From positions 1 through 20,287 of the IMG/VR virus record IMGVR_UViG_3300001533_000474: a DNA stretch of 20,287 bases; one strand, 5' to 3'. The translations under genes were made by a program, and so were the position numbers. The notes beneath the pieces were generated by a model. The model was not told the origin of the DNA and ran no database searches. It saw only the letters and a program-made list of their open reading frames with translations. The stretch comes from a virus. Each line of letters begins with the position of its first letter. Position 1 is the first letter of the stretch. Shown here in pieces: positions 13,119 to 19,219 of this stretch.

Positions 13119-13296
13119 CCTTGCCTTGCCCTGCCGAGCCGTGCCATGCCCAGCCGCGCCGTGCCCAGCCGCGCCGCAAAGACCACAGCGACCTATTCGC
13201 CCGCAATGGCCTAACCATGCCTAGCCTTGCCCAGCCGCGCCGTGCCCTGCCATGCCCTGCCTTGCCAAGCCTTGCCTTGCCGTGCCTTGCCATGCC
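13119..13296 (-). repeat. GGCNN pentanucleotide array A
   Basis: Read on the minus strand, the entire gap between two genes consists of GGC followed by two variable bases, repeated with a strict 5-base period. The array begins directly after the TAA stop at 13297 and ends in AAGG before the next start. The only interruption is the 44-bp core at 13178-13221. A 5-base period shifts codon frame each unit, so this is not coding sequence, although all frames are largely open. Confidence 0.8.
13178..13221. repeat. 44-bp core repeat, copy 1
   Basis: This non-pentameric segment, starting AAAGACCACAGCGACC and ending CTAACCATGCC on the plus strand, is identical to 13837-13880. GCGA and TCGC inside it could form a small hairpin. 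It sits in the middle of a GGCNN array in both places. Confidence 0.85.
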
Positions 13297-13743
13297 TTAT
13301 CTCTTCAACACCTTAACCACTTTTCGCGGTTCTTCCGGTGTAATATCTCGCCTGACTGTTTTAAGCATTGTGAGAATCCGCGATTGCCTGATGATTGCCT
13401 TGCTGTGATCCTCTCTTGCTTCCTTGCCTAGCTCACCAACGTCAACAGCATTCAGACGCCTGTTGCATCGCCGCATTTTGTCAATCGCAAGATCAAATCG
13501 GCTCTCGTTGTATTTGCTTGCTTCCTCATGCGTCAAAACTTGCACTTCGCCGTTGGTTGTGCGAACAGTCAGATGCTTACCAAGTCGCCATAGTGACTTT
13601 TGTATGAAGTCGCCGAGCTGCATCAACGCAAATTGATATGCGTACTCATTGCCAGTTCGCTTAATGCCTACAATACTCTCGCACTCGGACTGCTCAACCG
13701 TTGTACCCGGTTCAAGCACACGAACATCGATGTCAAATTTCAT
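13297..13743 (-). CDS. Phage protein of unknown function, 148 residues
   Basis: The ATG at 13743 is set by AAGGA seven bases upstream; the longer frame to 13845 merely translates repeat sequence. The N-terminus is beta-rich (MKFDIDVRVLEPGTTVEQSE), the middle has GNEYAYQFALMQLGDFIQKS, and the C-terminal half is a long charged helical region (SRFDLAIDKMRRCNRRLNAV, then RREDI-like Arg/Lys/Glu stretches) ending KVVKVLKR. It may bind nucleic acid given its basic end, but no motif proves it. It lies between two pentanucleotide arrays within the recombination/replication cluster, so its gene could have been exchanged as a unit. No family recognised. Confidence 0.65.
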   Translation of the reverse strand: MKFDIDVRVLEPGTTVEQSECESIVGIKRTGNEYAYQFALMQLGDFIQKSLWRLGKHLTVRTTNGEVQVLTHEEASKYNESRFDLAIDKMRRCNRRLNAVDVGELGKEAREDHSKAIIRQSRILTMLKTVRRDITPEEPRKVVKVLKR

Positions 13744-13767
13744 TCCTAGTTCCTTAAAGAGAAAAAA

Positions 13768-13930
13768 CCCTGCCTCGCCTTGCCCCGCCGAGCCTGGCCA
13801 TGCCTGGCCCAGCCGAGCCGTGCCGGGCCGTGCCATAAAGACCACAGCGACCTATTCGCCCGCAATGGCCTAACCATGCCATGCCATGCCAAGCCGCGCC
13901 GTGCCTGGCCGAGCCCAGCCGTGCCCAGCC
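13768..13930 (-). repeat. GGCNN pentanucleotide array B
   Basis: This second array occupies the upstream half of the 311-base gap between 13744 and 14054 and again surrounds a 44-bp core. It ends in GGGTTTTTT before the ribosome site of the 148-residue gene, a near match to the end of arrays A and D. Unit sequences differ from array A while the core does not. Confidence 0.8.
13837..13880. repeat. 44-bp core repeat, copy 2
   Basis: It is identical over all 44 bases to 13178-13221, although the flanking pentamers have diverged. The two copies bracket the 148-residue gene in direct orientation, 659 bases apart. Recombination between them would delete or swap that gene. Confidence 0.85.
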
Positions 13931-13934
13931 TCAA

Positions 13935-13980
13935 TTGACTGCTAGGGATTCGCACCCATGCACGCTCAAGCGACAGTCAA
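13935..13980. other. 46-base folded element between arrays B and C
   Basis: TTGACTG and CAGTCAA form a perfect 7-base outer stem. Inside it are two small hairpins: GGG-ATTCGCA-CCC and CGCT-CA-AGCG. On the minus strand the first loop reads TGCGAAT, similar to a tRNA T-loop. It is the only non-repeat sequence between the two arrays. It may be a structured RNA or a remnant of an insertion. Confidence 0.4.
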
Positions 13981-13983
13981 CAC

Positions 13984-14054
13984 CTTGCCTCGCCTCGCCT
14001 GGCCCCGCCCCGCCCCGCCGAGCCGTGCCCTGCCGGGCCTGGCCATGCCAAGCC
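13984..14054 (-). repeat. GGCNN pentanucleotide array C
   Basis: The array starts immediately after the TAA stop of the 188-residue gene (TAAGGC) and continues with 5-base period to GGCAAGG. It has no 44-bp core. Its start and end match the pattern of the other arrays. Confidence 0.75.
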
Positions 14055-14621
14055 TTATGCCAACTCAAACCGCCCGTAGCGCGGCCTGAAATCTCCTAGC
14101 CCAACCTTCGACCCCGCGTCCTCAATTGCTCGCGAAACATCACTCTCGTTAACCTGCTCGTCGTCGAACGCCAGCACAAACTCCATCGACCACTTGTAGA
14201 AGATCGGCCGAGTCCGCATGACCCGCGAAGTCCCAATGCGAACACCGCGAACATCCCGGTACTGATCGTCGGCCCATAAATCGCTGGCCTTGTCGTACTT
14301 CTTGCCAATGTCCAAGACCGCATCCGAATCAACAAAAACGGCAGATTTAAAAGCCTTGCCGAGCTTCGATTTCTTTGCGCCGTCGTAAACACATGCCTCG
14401 ATGCACGTTGATGGCATGATAATTTTCTGCTCGCCGTTGACATACAGGCCAGCATGCCATTCGATGCGACTCATTTCCGCGTAATCTTCATCCGTCTTTT
14501 TCCGCTTGCCGCTAATCTCCTTCATCTGCCTTGCAAATTTGTTCGTTGGATCTGCTGTTTGCCCGTTGTGCAAGAGCAGTGGACTAACACCGACAATCGA
14601 AACACTTAAATGCTGTAACAT
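14055..14621 (-). CDS. Conserved-type phage protein, 188 residues, possibly RAMP/Cas7-like fold
   Basis: The ATG at 14621 follows GGGAG by five bases. The N-terminus reads SIVGVSPLLLHNGQTADPTN, then KFARQMKEISGKRKKTDEDY, a charged helix. A central segment has QKIIMPSTCIEACVYDGAKK, and the C-terminal third has RGVRIGTSRVMRTRPIFYKW and finally VGLGDFRPRYGRFEL. I associate this layout with a phage protein encoded near recombination genes. The Gly-rich ending and alternating strands recall RAMP (Cas7-like) proteins, but this is a visual similarity only. It sits between a repeat array and the helix-turn-helix gene. A single-strand nucleic-acid binding role is plausible but unproven. Confidence 0.7.
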   Translation of the reverse strand: MLQHLSVSIVGVSPLLLHNGQTADPTNKFARQMKEISGKRKKTDEDYAEMSRIEWHAGLYVNGEQKIIMPSTCIEACVYDGAKKSKLGKAFKSAVFVDSDAVLDIGKKYDKASDLWADDQYRDVRGVRIGTSRVMRTRPIFYKWSMEFVLAFDDEQVNESDVSRAIEDAGSKVGLGDFRPRYGRFELA

Positions 14622-14640
14622 AAAAACTCCCAGTTAAAAA

Positions 14641-14663
14641 ACCTTGCCAAACCTTGCCATGCC
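14641..14663 (-). repeat. Short GGCNN array D
   Basis: Only about four units separate the TAA at 14664 from AAGGTTTTTT ahead of the 188-residue gene. It shares both ends with arrays A-C and seems to be the minimal form of the same element. Confidence 0.65.
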
Positions 14664-15152
14664 TTACCCAGCCGACCGAAATCCGCACGGAACATTCTTT
14701 CGTAACTCCCGCTGATTCAACCCGCTGCGATGGCCGGCATAGTCAACGTCATCAGGATGCCAGAGCTCCTCGTTAGCCTCGGCTCGTCGTCGCAATTCCT
14801 CAATCTTTTCGAGCGAACCGGGTAAGCATCGTGTAGGCGAATCTGGCAATGGACGCGATTTCAGATAAGGCAAATTGTGATACTCCACAAGGTCTTGCAC
14901 TCGCTCCTCGCTAATGTCGTGGTGCATCGCCAGCTCACTAATCGTTTGGAGGTTAGATAGTGTACTGCTGATAAACTGCTGGATATTCAAGCTGTACTGC
15001 AAGACAACCTGATTCCGCCGCAGCACACCACGCAAATAGCCGACGCCGATGCCCAGCGATTTTGCGATTTGGCCGCACGTGTAATTTTCCCCAGCCAGCT
15101 TAATGGCCCTCTCAATAATAAATTCATGCTCAGGGCGTTTCGGTGCATTCAT
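14664..15152 (-). CDS. Helix-turn-helix phage protein, 162 residues
   Basis: Residues 10-45 form a helix-turn-helix (IERAIKLAGENYTCGQIAKS, then LGIGVGYLRGVLRRN). A second helical unit resembling another HTH spans about 60-95 (ISELAMHHDISEERVQDLVE). The C-terminal part includes PGSLEKIEELRRRAEANEEL and WHPDDVD, a pattern seen in small phage proteins beside recombination genes. It probably binds DNA, perhaps as a regulator of this operon. Its ATG overlaps the stop of the previous gene (ATGA). The exact family is not recognised. Confidence 0.65.
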   Translation of the reverse strand: MNAPKRPEHEFIIERAIKLAGENYTCGQIAKSLGIGVGYLRGVLRRNQVVLQYSLNIQQFISSTLSNLQTISELAMHHDISEERVQDLVEYHNLPYLKSRPLPDSPTRCLPGSLEKIEELRRRAEANEELWHPDDVDYAGHRSGLNQRELRKNVPCGFRSAG

Positions 15153-15709
15153 TCGATTTCCTTTCTGCGAACGTCCATCAATTCAATTAGGTCAACCAGT
15201 TCGTCGGGCGTGAATTTCTGCTTGCGAATCCCATCTTCGATCTGCTTCAAGCGGTCGATCGTTGTTGCGCCGCTGATTGCTGATTTTGCACGGTCCAACA
15301 TCGATGCTTCAGCCGCCAATGGTGAAACCTGGAACTCAACACGCTTGCCGCGCGTCGCTGTCAGTAGAATCACGGTTGGCTTTTCGATATGGCTCAGATG
15401 CGATATGCGAATGCCACCAGCTCGCACGCCACCCCATTTAACCTCAGGATCGCAGTACAGCGTCATGCGTCGCCCGATCCATTCGCTCGGACGCTCGCCC
15501 CACAATGCAATCAGCACGCGACGCATTGACTTGCACGGCTTGTATGGCCTGCCGTCGTAGCCAGCCAGCTCAATGCAGACTGGTTGGTCTTCCGAGCCAC
15601 GTTTGACCGCTGAGACAGTTACAGTCGCTGGGCCGCTTACCAAGTCGTCCGCGTTTAGCTGGTCGGACTTGGGCTGTATGGTTTTCAGAATCCAATTGTC
15701 GTCACTCAA
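15149..15709 (-). CDS. Phage recombination-associated protein, 186 residues
   Basis: The N-terminal 130 residues carry a recognisable phage signature: KSDQLNADDLVSGPATVTVS, then GYDGRPYKPCKSMRRVLIAL, WGERPSEWIGRRMTLYCDPE and GGVRAGGIRISHLSHI. The C-terminal 50 residues are helical with KQIEDGIRKQKFTPDELVDL. Proteins with this signature are commonly encoded directly next to RecB-like phage exonucleases, as here with a four-base overlap. By context it may serve as the single-strand binding or annealing partner of that nuclease. The beta-rich core would suit an OB-like fold, but this is inference; no catalytic motif is visible. Confidence 0.7.
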   Translation of the reverse strand: MSDDNWILKTIQPKSDQLNADDLVSGPATVTVSAVKRGSEDQPVCIELAGYDGRPYKPCKSMRRVLIALWGERPSEWIGRRMTLYCDPEVKWGGVRAGGIRISHLSHIEKPTVILLTATRGKRVEFQVSPLAAEASMLDRAKSAISGATTIDRLKQIEDGIRKQKFTPDELVDLIELMDVRRKEIE

Positions 15710-16605
15710 AATATCACCTCTGGCGTTTCGCCATCTGTCGTTTCACTATCCCAGTCCATCAACTCTTCTGGCTCCATTTCCCACGGCGGCAAATGGACCA
15801 TCAGCGTCTCGGACCCACCATCGACGCCAGGCCAAACACCCGACGCCATGCACTCCTTGTATCGCTGTAGCTGCTCGCGAATTCGCCGCAATTGAATGTC
15901 GAGTGCAATCTCGGGAACGTCATAAACAACACAGTCATAGTCGCCGCTCGTCTCAACTGCGATCATCTGCACTCGCTCGATTTGGTAGCCGTTTTGGTTA
16001 GCCAACTCTCGATAGAATGCCATCCGAAAACCGTATGCGAGCTTTGAGAACGTACGACCGAATGCTCTTGGTTCGCAGTCGTTTGTTGTTTTCAGGTCTG
16101 CTAGGTATCCAGGCTTTAGCAGGTCCAATTTTCCCTTGCACTCTACGCCGTCGATTTGGCCGAGCAGTACAACCTCCTTGCTACACGAGTGAATTAGCTG
16201 ATCGAGTCCTTTATCGCTGACAGCCTCTTTATCGCTGACAGCCTCCACGCACATAATAATGCGATCCATGTCGTACCGCGATAAGATTTTGCGTCCTTGA
16301 TTCTCTCGCGCAAACTGCTCGACGCTCTGCTTGTAATAGCTGGTCGCCTTGCTATTCGTGCCCTTGCCGCCCTGGGTGACATTCGCACCATCGCGATGAA
16401 AATCAGGCATGACAACGTATTGAGTGTTGAACTTGTCTGGCTCAAGAATCGCCATGTGGACCGCTGTCCCAAACTCCATGTCCGGTGTAACGATTCGCGA
16501 TTGCGGCTCTGTCATCATCCGCCGCATCCGCTTCATCGATCGCAGGCTGTGGACCAGCGTTGAAGCGTTCATGTGCGGCAATGCTCGGTAGGTTGATTCG
16601 TCCAT
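15706..16605 (-). CDS. RecB-like PD-(D/E)XK exonuclease
   Basis: The ATG at 16605 has AGGGAG five bases upstream; the longer frame to 16689 would run into the HAD gene. The 299-residue product begins with YRALPHMNASTLVHSLRSMK, then the family motif FGTAVHMAILEPDKF with His50. The nuclease core follows: KEVVLLGQIDGVECKGKLDL (Glu144, Asp161), then LADLKTT with Asp170 and Lys172, then a Tyr-rich helix ending YGFRMAFYRE. These are the metal ligands and Lys of the RecB-type nuclease fold. Phage enzymes of this class resect DNA ends for homologous recombination. An internal tandem duplication adds a second EAVSDK near residue 126. Confidence 0.88.
   Translation of the reverse strand: MDESTYRALPHMNASTLVHSLRSMKRMRRMMTEPQSRIVTPDMEFGTAVHMAILEPDKFNTQYVVMPDFHRDGANVTQGGKGTNSKATSYYKQSVEQFARENQGRKILSRYDMDRIIMCVEAVSDKEAVSDKGLDQLIHSCSKEVVLLGQIDGVECKGKLDLLKPGYLADLKTTNDCEPRAFGRTFSKLAYGFRMAFYRELANQNGYQIERVQMIAVETSGDYDCVVYDVPEIALDIQLRRIREQLQRYKECMASGVWPGVDGGSETLMVHLPPWEMEPEELMDWDSETTDGETPEVIF
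16210..16245. repeat. Perfect 18-bp tandem duplication inside the exonuclease gene
   Basis: Units 16210-16227 and 16228-16245 are identical. The duplication is in frame and yields EAVSDKEAVSDK in a helical region before the catalytic core, so the enzyme should stay intact. It looks like a recent replication-slippage event. Confidence 0.85.
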
Positions 16606-16639
16606 CTGCTCTCCCTTCGTTCTGTAAACTTCCCGCTCT

Positions 16640-16948
16640 TCATAGACCACGCACAATTGCGTAAGGTGCATCGTCGAGCCAAATGTCAATCTTTATCCCT
16701 CGCCTTTCGACCTCGTCGAGCTTCGATCCAAGGTTTGAGAAAATGATAGGCATCTGAATACCGTGCTCCTCAAATTGCTCGTTGATAAGATCCGTGTTTT
16801 CCTCTGTGTTCCTGCGTGCTGTCACGCAGAAAAAAGTGTGGCCGCGACTTATGCCGAGCGTGACGAACGCAGCCCAAAGCTGCGGATCTTCAGTAAATGT
16901 GCCGTCAAAATCTAGCGCAAAAGTCCTAGGTTTCATCTTGTGTTCCAT
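16640..16948 (-). CDS. Small HAD-superfamily phosphatase-like protein
   Basis: The ATG at 16948 follows GGAGG by six bases. The 102-residue product has HAD motif I LDFDGTFTEDP with nucleophile Asp13 and Asp15, motif II CVTARR, and motif IV IWLDDAP with paired Asp. A Lys between them (GSKLDE) could serve motif III. There is no cap domain, so it is a minimal HAD. Such enzymes remove phosphate from nucleotides, nucleic-acid ends or sugars; phages often carry them in nucleotide metabolism. The gene is 34 bases ahead of the RecB-like exonuclease. The substrate cannot be stated. Confidence 0.8.
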   Translation of the reverse strand: MEHKMKPRTFALDFDGTFTEDPQLWAAFVTLGISRGHTFFCVTARRNTEENTDLINEQFEEHGIQMPIIFSNLGSKLDEVERRGIKIDIWLDDAPYAIVRGL

Positions 16949-16960
16949 AACAAACCTCCA

Positions 16961-17041
16961 GTGGATCGGGCAGGATTCGAACCTGCTTTTGGGCAAGCTG
17001 TTGAATGACAGGCTTCATTCCGGCCTACACATTAGCTCCAC
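16961..17041 (-). tRNA. tRNA-like element, degenerate or atypical
   Basis: The gap between the HAD and exonuclease genes has tRNA features on the minus strand. A perfect T arm reads GCAGG-TTCGAAT-CCTGC, the ends pair as GTGGAgC with GaTCCAC, and T and A follow the 5' acceptor as at positions 8 and 9. The total length of 81 is suitable. However, the D arm does not fold cleanly. The expected anticodon arm gives CTGT-CATTCA-ACAG with a six-base loop, so no reliable anticodon can be named. Two extra bases also separate the T arm from the acceptor. It may be a decayed tRNA or a tRNA mimic. Confidence 0.35.
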
Positions 17042-17064
17042 CTCGACAGTGAAGTTACTTGGTA

Positions 17065-17820
17065 TTAGCATCCCGACGATGAAGCGACCGGCTTGGCTTT
17101 TACCTGCGGATACAAAATCCGTTCCAAGTGCATTTTCGTGTTGGCTGAAAAATCCTTATCCAGCATCCACCGCCCAAAGCCTGGATCGTCCTCGACGGCC
17201 GTCCCTCTCGCCTTACCGATGTTGTAGGTCGGTCGCCCGTCCTTGCCGATTACGATCTTGCCCGCCAGGTCGACGCGAATTTCTTCGTAGTTCGATTCCT
17301 TGGCAAGTTCCTCCGCTGACTTGCCTAGCAGCCCATACTTAACCTGCTGGGCGTCCCAGACCTCCCACGTAGCCAGTACATCAGCCATTGCGTCGTGGGC
17401 CGCGTCGTGGGACTTATTGCAATAGAACTGGACCGCAGCGGAAAGGGTCCGTTCTTCACGTCGCTTGAACAGTGTGCCAGCGTCGAGCAGCTTTACGCCC
17501 GACAGATCCCACTCGATGCCGCAGCGATGGAACTCTTCCCACAGCAGAGGAACATCGAAGTTGGTGTGATTGAATCCGAGAATACAGTCGTAGCGGCTGA
17601 AAATATCCATCAGATACGCCGCCTCATCCGCGAATGTCGGACGATCGACTACATCATCGTTTGAAATCCCATGGACCGCTGTTGCCTCTGCGGGAATTGG
17701 AATCATCGGATCAACGAGTAGTTGCCCCTGTACGGTCGCAGACGCCCAGGCGATTTGCACAATCCGATCTTTTGCTGGATCTGTGCCGGTTGATTCAATG
17801 TCAAAGCAGATCGTTTTCAT
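17065..17820 (-). CDS. DEDDh 3'-5' exonuclease (DnaQ-like)
   Basis: The 251-residue product has the full DEDDh set: FDIESTG with Asp7 and Glu9, GFNHTNFDVPLL with Asp89, and AAHDAMADV with His142 and Asp147. It also contains AVHGISNDDV, a typical DnaQ-family segment. The C-terminal 90 residues form an extra region with KIVIGKDGRPTYNIGKARG and FGRWMLDKDFSANTKMHLER, seen in many phage/bacterial exonucleases of the DNA polymerase III epsilon-like group. It degrades DNA or RNA from 3' ends, for proofreading, repair or host DNA breakdown. Its ATG overlaps the previous stop (ATGA). Confidence 0.9.
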   Translation of the reverse strand: MKTICFDIESTGTDPAKDRIVQIAWASATVQGQLLVDPMIPIPAEATAVHGISNDDVVDRPTFADEAAYLMDIFSRYDCILGFNHTNFDVPLLWEEFHRCGIEWDLSGVKLLDAGTLFKRREERTLSAAVQFYCNKSHDAAHDAMADVLATWEVWDAQQVKYGLLGKSAEELAKESNYEEIRVDLAGKIVIGKDGRPTYNIGKARGTAVEDDPGFGRWMLDKDFSANTKMHLERILYPQVKAKPVASSSGC

Positions 17821-18092
17821 TTTTTCTTCTTGCCCCGTTTCTTTGTTGGTGATTTCTTACCTCGCCACTGCAACTCTTTGTCTGGATTGTTCTCCCTCAT
17901 GGCTTGCAGTAACATTGCATTCGCCAAGCTCATGCCCATCAGAAAATGTTGGTTGTAGGTATTTACCGCATCTGGAAGTTCGTCGCTTGGTTGTCGCTTT
18001 TCTACCTCCTCCTTAAACACTTTTGCGTACTGCATTAGAGCAGCCTCAAACGCCATGCATTCACTTAGCAGATCCGCCATTTTTTCATCCAT
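17817..18092 (-). CDS. Small helical phage protein, 91 residues
   Basis: The protein is helical and acidic at first (MDEKMADLLSECMAFEAALM), with a middle segment HFLMGMSLANAMLLQAMREN and a strongly basic tail (KKSPTKKRGKKKK). The middle segment is almost identical, in protein and DNA, to a 41-residue protein encoded at 19910-20035, so both share an ancestor. No family or activity is recognised. A second ATG at codon 5 may be the true start, since GGA lies eight bases before it. The basic tail would suit nucleic-acid binding. Confidence 0.6.
   Translation of the reverse strand: MDEKMADLLSECMAFEAALMQYAKVFKEEVEKRQPSDELPDAVNTYNQHFLMGMSLANAMLLQAMRENNPDKELQWRGKKSPTKKRGKKKK
17881..17939. repeat. 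Dispersed 59-bp near-identical repeat, copy 1
   Basis: These bases match 19941-19999 with two differences: one synonymous (Leu codons) and one changing Ser to Asn. The repeat encodes the shared NAMLLQAMRENNPD segment of two small genes. Confidence 0.85.
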
Positions 18093-18125
18093 GCTTGGTG
18101 ATTGGGCCGTCGCACCGCAGTCGGA

Positions 18126-18515
18126 TCACTCCATCAGCTCCCCGCATGGCGTGCCGTCGAGATGTGTTGTGTCTTCCAGCATCTGATCACGATCGTAATT
18201 AGAAGTGTCGCCGTCGTCGTCAACTGTTACGCACGAGTCAACCCTCGCTTGTATCACGAGCCGCACCTCACCGCCGTCTTTCCATCGGATTGCCTTCCCC
18301 ACCAACAACCGCAAATCGCTGTACGGCTTGTACTGCGGCTCGCGGATGAGGATGACTTCCTTATCGACATACCAAATGTCAAATCCGTCCTCAGCGTCCC
18401 AAGTTACAAAGTCCGTAGCACCATCGAGCCTTGTTCGGCACTCGCAGAACTCACACACCGTGTCGTCCTCGCAAGTGCGAAACTTATCCCCGGCCTTCAA
18501 ATCACTCAGCTTCAT
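18126..18515 (-). CDS. Phage protein of unknown function, 129 residues
   Basis: I choose the ATG at 18515, with GAGGGA four bases upstream, over the longer frame to 18608. The product starts MKLSDLKAGDKFRTCEDDTV, followed by CEFCECRTRLDGATDFVTWD. The second half has SDLRLLVGKAIRWKDGGEVR and ends in an acidic region with YDRDQMLEDTTHLDGTPCGE. The last pattern recurs in small phage proteins that carry a YxxxxLLEDxxxLDGxPCG tail. The Cys pair could bind metal. It overlaps the preceding gene by 14 bases. Function is unknown. Confidence 0.65.
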   Translation of the reverse strand: MKLSDLKAGDKFRTCEDDTVCEFCECRTRLDGATDFVTWDAEDGFDIWYVDKEVILIREPQYKPYSDLRLLVGKAIRWKDGGEVRLVIQARVDSCVTVDDDGDTSNYDRDQMLEDTTHLDGTPCGELME

Positions 18516-18705
18516 CACGTCCCTCTCTGGGTAAATCAGGTAACTCAATCCAATGCGTAACAATTCCCCCGCAATGCCACTCGCCACTCGGCAGCATGTG
18601 CGACACAATCATTGTCTCGTTCGGCCGCAGCACCAGCACATCAACCTCCGCTTCTGGTCTGTACAGCTTTGCGTCCATCCAATCTGGGTCATACCACTGC
18701 ATCAT
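18502..18705 (-). CDS. DUF551-like small phage protein
   Basis: The 67-residue product has the short pattern EVDVLVLRPNETMIVSHMLP, then GGIVTHWIELPDLPREG. The combination of a strand ending in V, a Gly/Trp-containing turn and THWxxLPxLP resembles the DUF551 family, small phage proteins of unknown activity. AGGTGCAAC before the ATG supports the start. It overlaps the Gly-rich repeat gene by 17 bases and the next gene by 14, so it is part of a continuous early operon. Confidence 0.65.
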   Translation of the reverse strand: MMQWYDPDWMDAKLYRPEAEVDVLVLRPNETMIVSHMLPSGEWHCGGIVTHWIELPDLPREGRDEAE

Positions 18706-19219
18706 GTTGCACCTTTTTTAAGATTTCATCGACCTGCTCTTGTGTGATCTCGACATCATGCGACTCCGCAATGGACTTCCATCGCTTTCGCCATTCAGCG
18801 ACAGACCATGTTTGGCAGCCAATCACGACAATCTGGAACACCCTGATGAACAGGACAGTGTGCCCAGCGATTTCCGTGATCACATCGCCGTAGCCGTGGC
18901 CGTAGCCGTCGCCGTCGCCGTGGCCGTGGCCGTGGCCGGAGCCGTAGCCGTAGCCGTAGCCGGAGCCGTCGCCGTAGCCGGAGCCGTAGCCGGAGCCGTA
19001 GCCGTCGACGTCGCCGGAGCCGTAGCCGTCGCCGGAGCCGGAGCCGGAGCCGTCGCCGGAGCCGTAGCCGTAGCCGTAGCCGGAGCCGTAGCCGGAGCCG
19101 TCGCCGGCTACGGAGCCGTGGCCGTAGCCGTAGCCGGAGCCGGAGCCGGAGCCGGAGCCGTAGCCGGAGCCGGAGCTGTAGCCGGAGCCGGAGCCGGAGC
19201 CAGTTAGCAAGCTTTCCAT
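18689..19219 (-). CDS. Gly-X dipeptide repeat protein with conserved C-terminus
   Basis: After MESLLT the first 110 residues are Gly alternating with Ser, Tyr, Asp or His (GSGSGY, GYGYGHG, GDGSGSGSG and similar). The last 60 residues are ordered: ITEIAGHTVLFIRVFQIVVI, then GCQTWSVAEWRKRWKSIAES and a closing helix. Proteins with a GxGxGxG repeat joined to a domain with IGCxxxxxxxWxxxWxxIA occur in phages, without known activity. The Tyr/Ser/Gly-rich part could self-associate or form a flexible condensate-like phase; that is inference. It is encoded by a tandem repeat prone to length change. GAGG lies about ten bases before the ATG. Confidence 0.7.
   Translation of the reverse strand: MESLLTGSGSGSGYSSGSGYGSGSGSGSGYGYGHGSVAGDGSGYGSGYGYGYGSGDGSGSGSGDGYGSGDVDGYGSGYGSGYGDGSGYGYGYGSGHGHGHGDGDGYGHGYGDVITEIAGHTVLFIRVFQIVVIGCQTWSVAEWRKRWKSIAESHDVEITQEQVDEILKKVQHDAVV
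18887..19200 (-). repeat. Hexanucleotide tandem repeat encoding Gly-X
   Basis: About 52 six-base units run continuously. On the minus strand each is GGC plus TAC, TCC, GAC or CAC, so Gly is fixed and only the first two bases of the second codon vary. A few units depart from this set (GTC, AGC, GCC). Six-base units keep frame when copies are gained or lost, so length variation would not abolish the gene. Confidence 0.9.

Noticed and set aside
13084-13293. Open frame translating the GGCNN array (Arg/Ala/Gly/Trp-rich peptide), and the similar frame at 13746-13955 sharing VRPLRANRSLWSL
   Set aside because: A 5-base repeat without stops is open in several frames by composition alone, the shared peptide only reflects the identical 44-bp core, and no suitable ribosome site or coupling exists.
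18887-19200. Diversity-generating retroelement target
   Set aside because: No reverse transcriptase or template repeat is visible; the variation is between tandem units, not adenine-specific substitution.
18740-19207. Plus-strand frame of alternating Ala and Val
   Set aside because: It is the antisense of the Gly-X repeat gene; no promoter, ribosome site or other plus-strand gene supports it.
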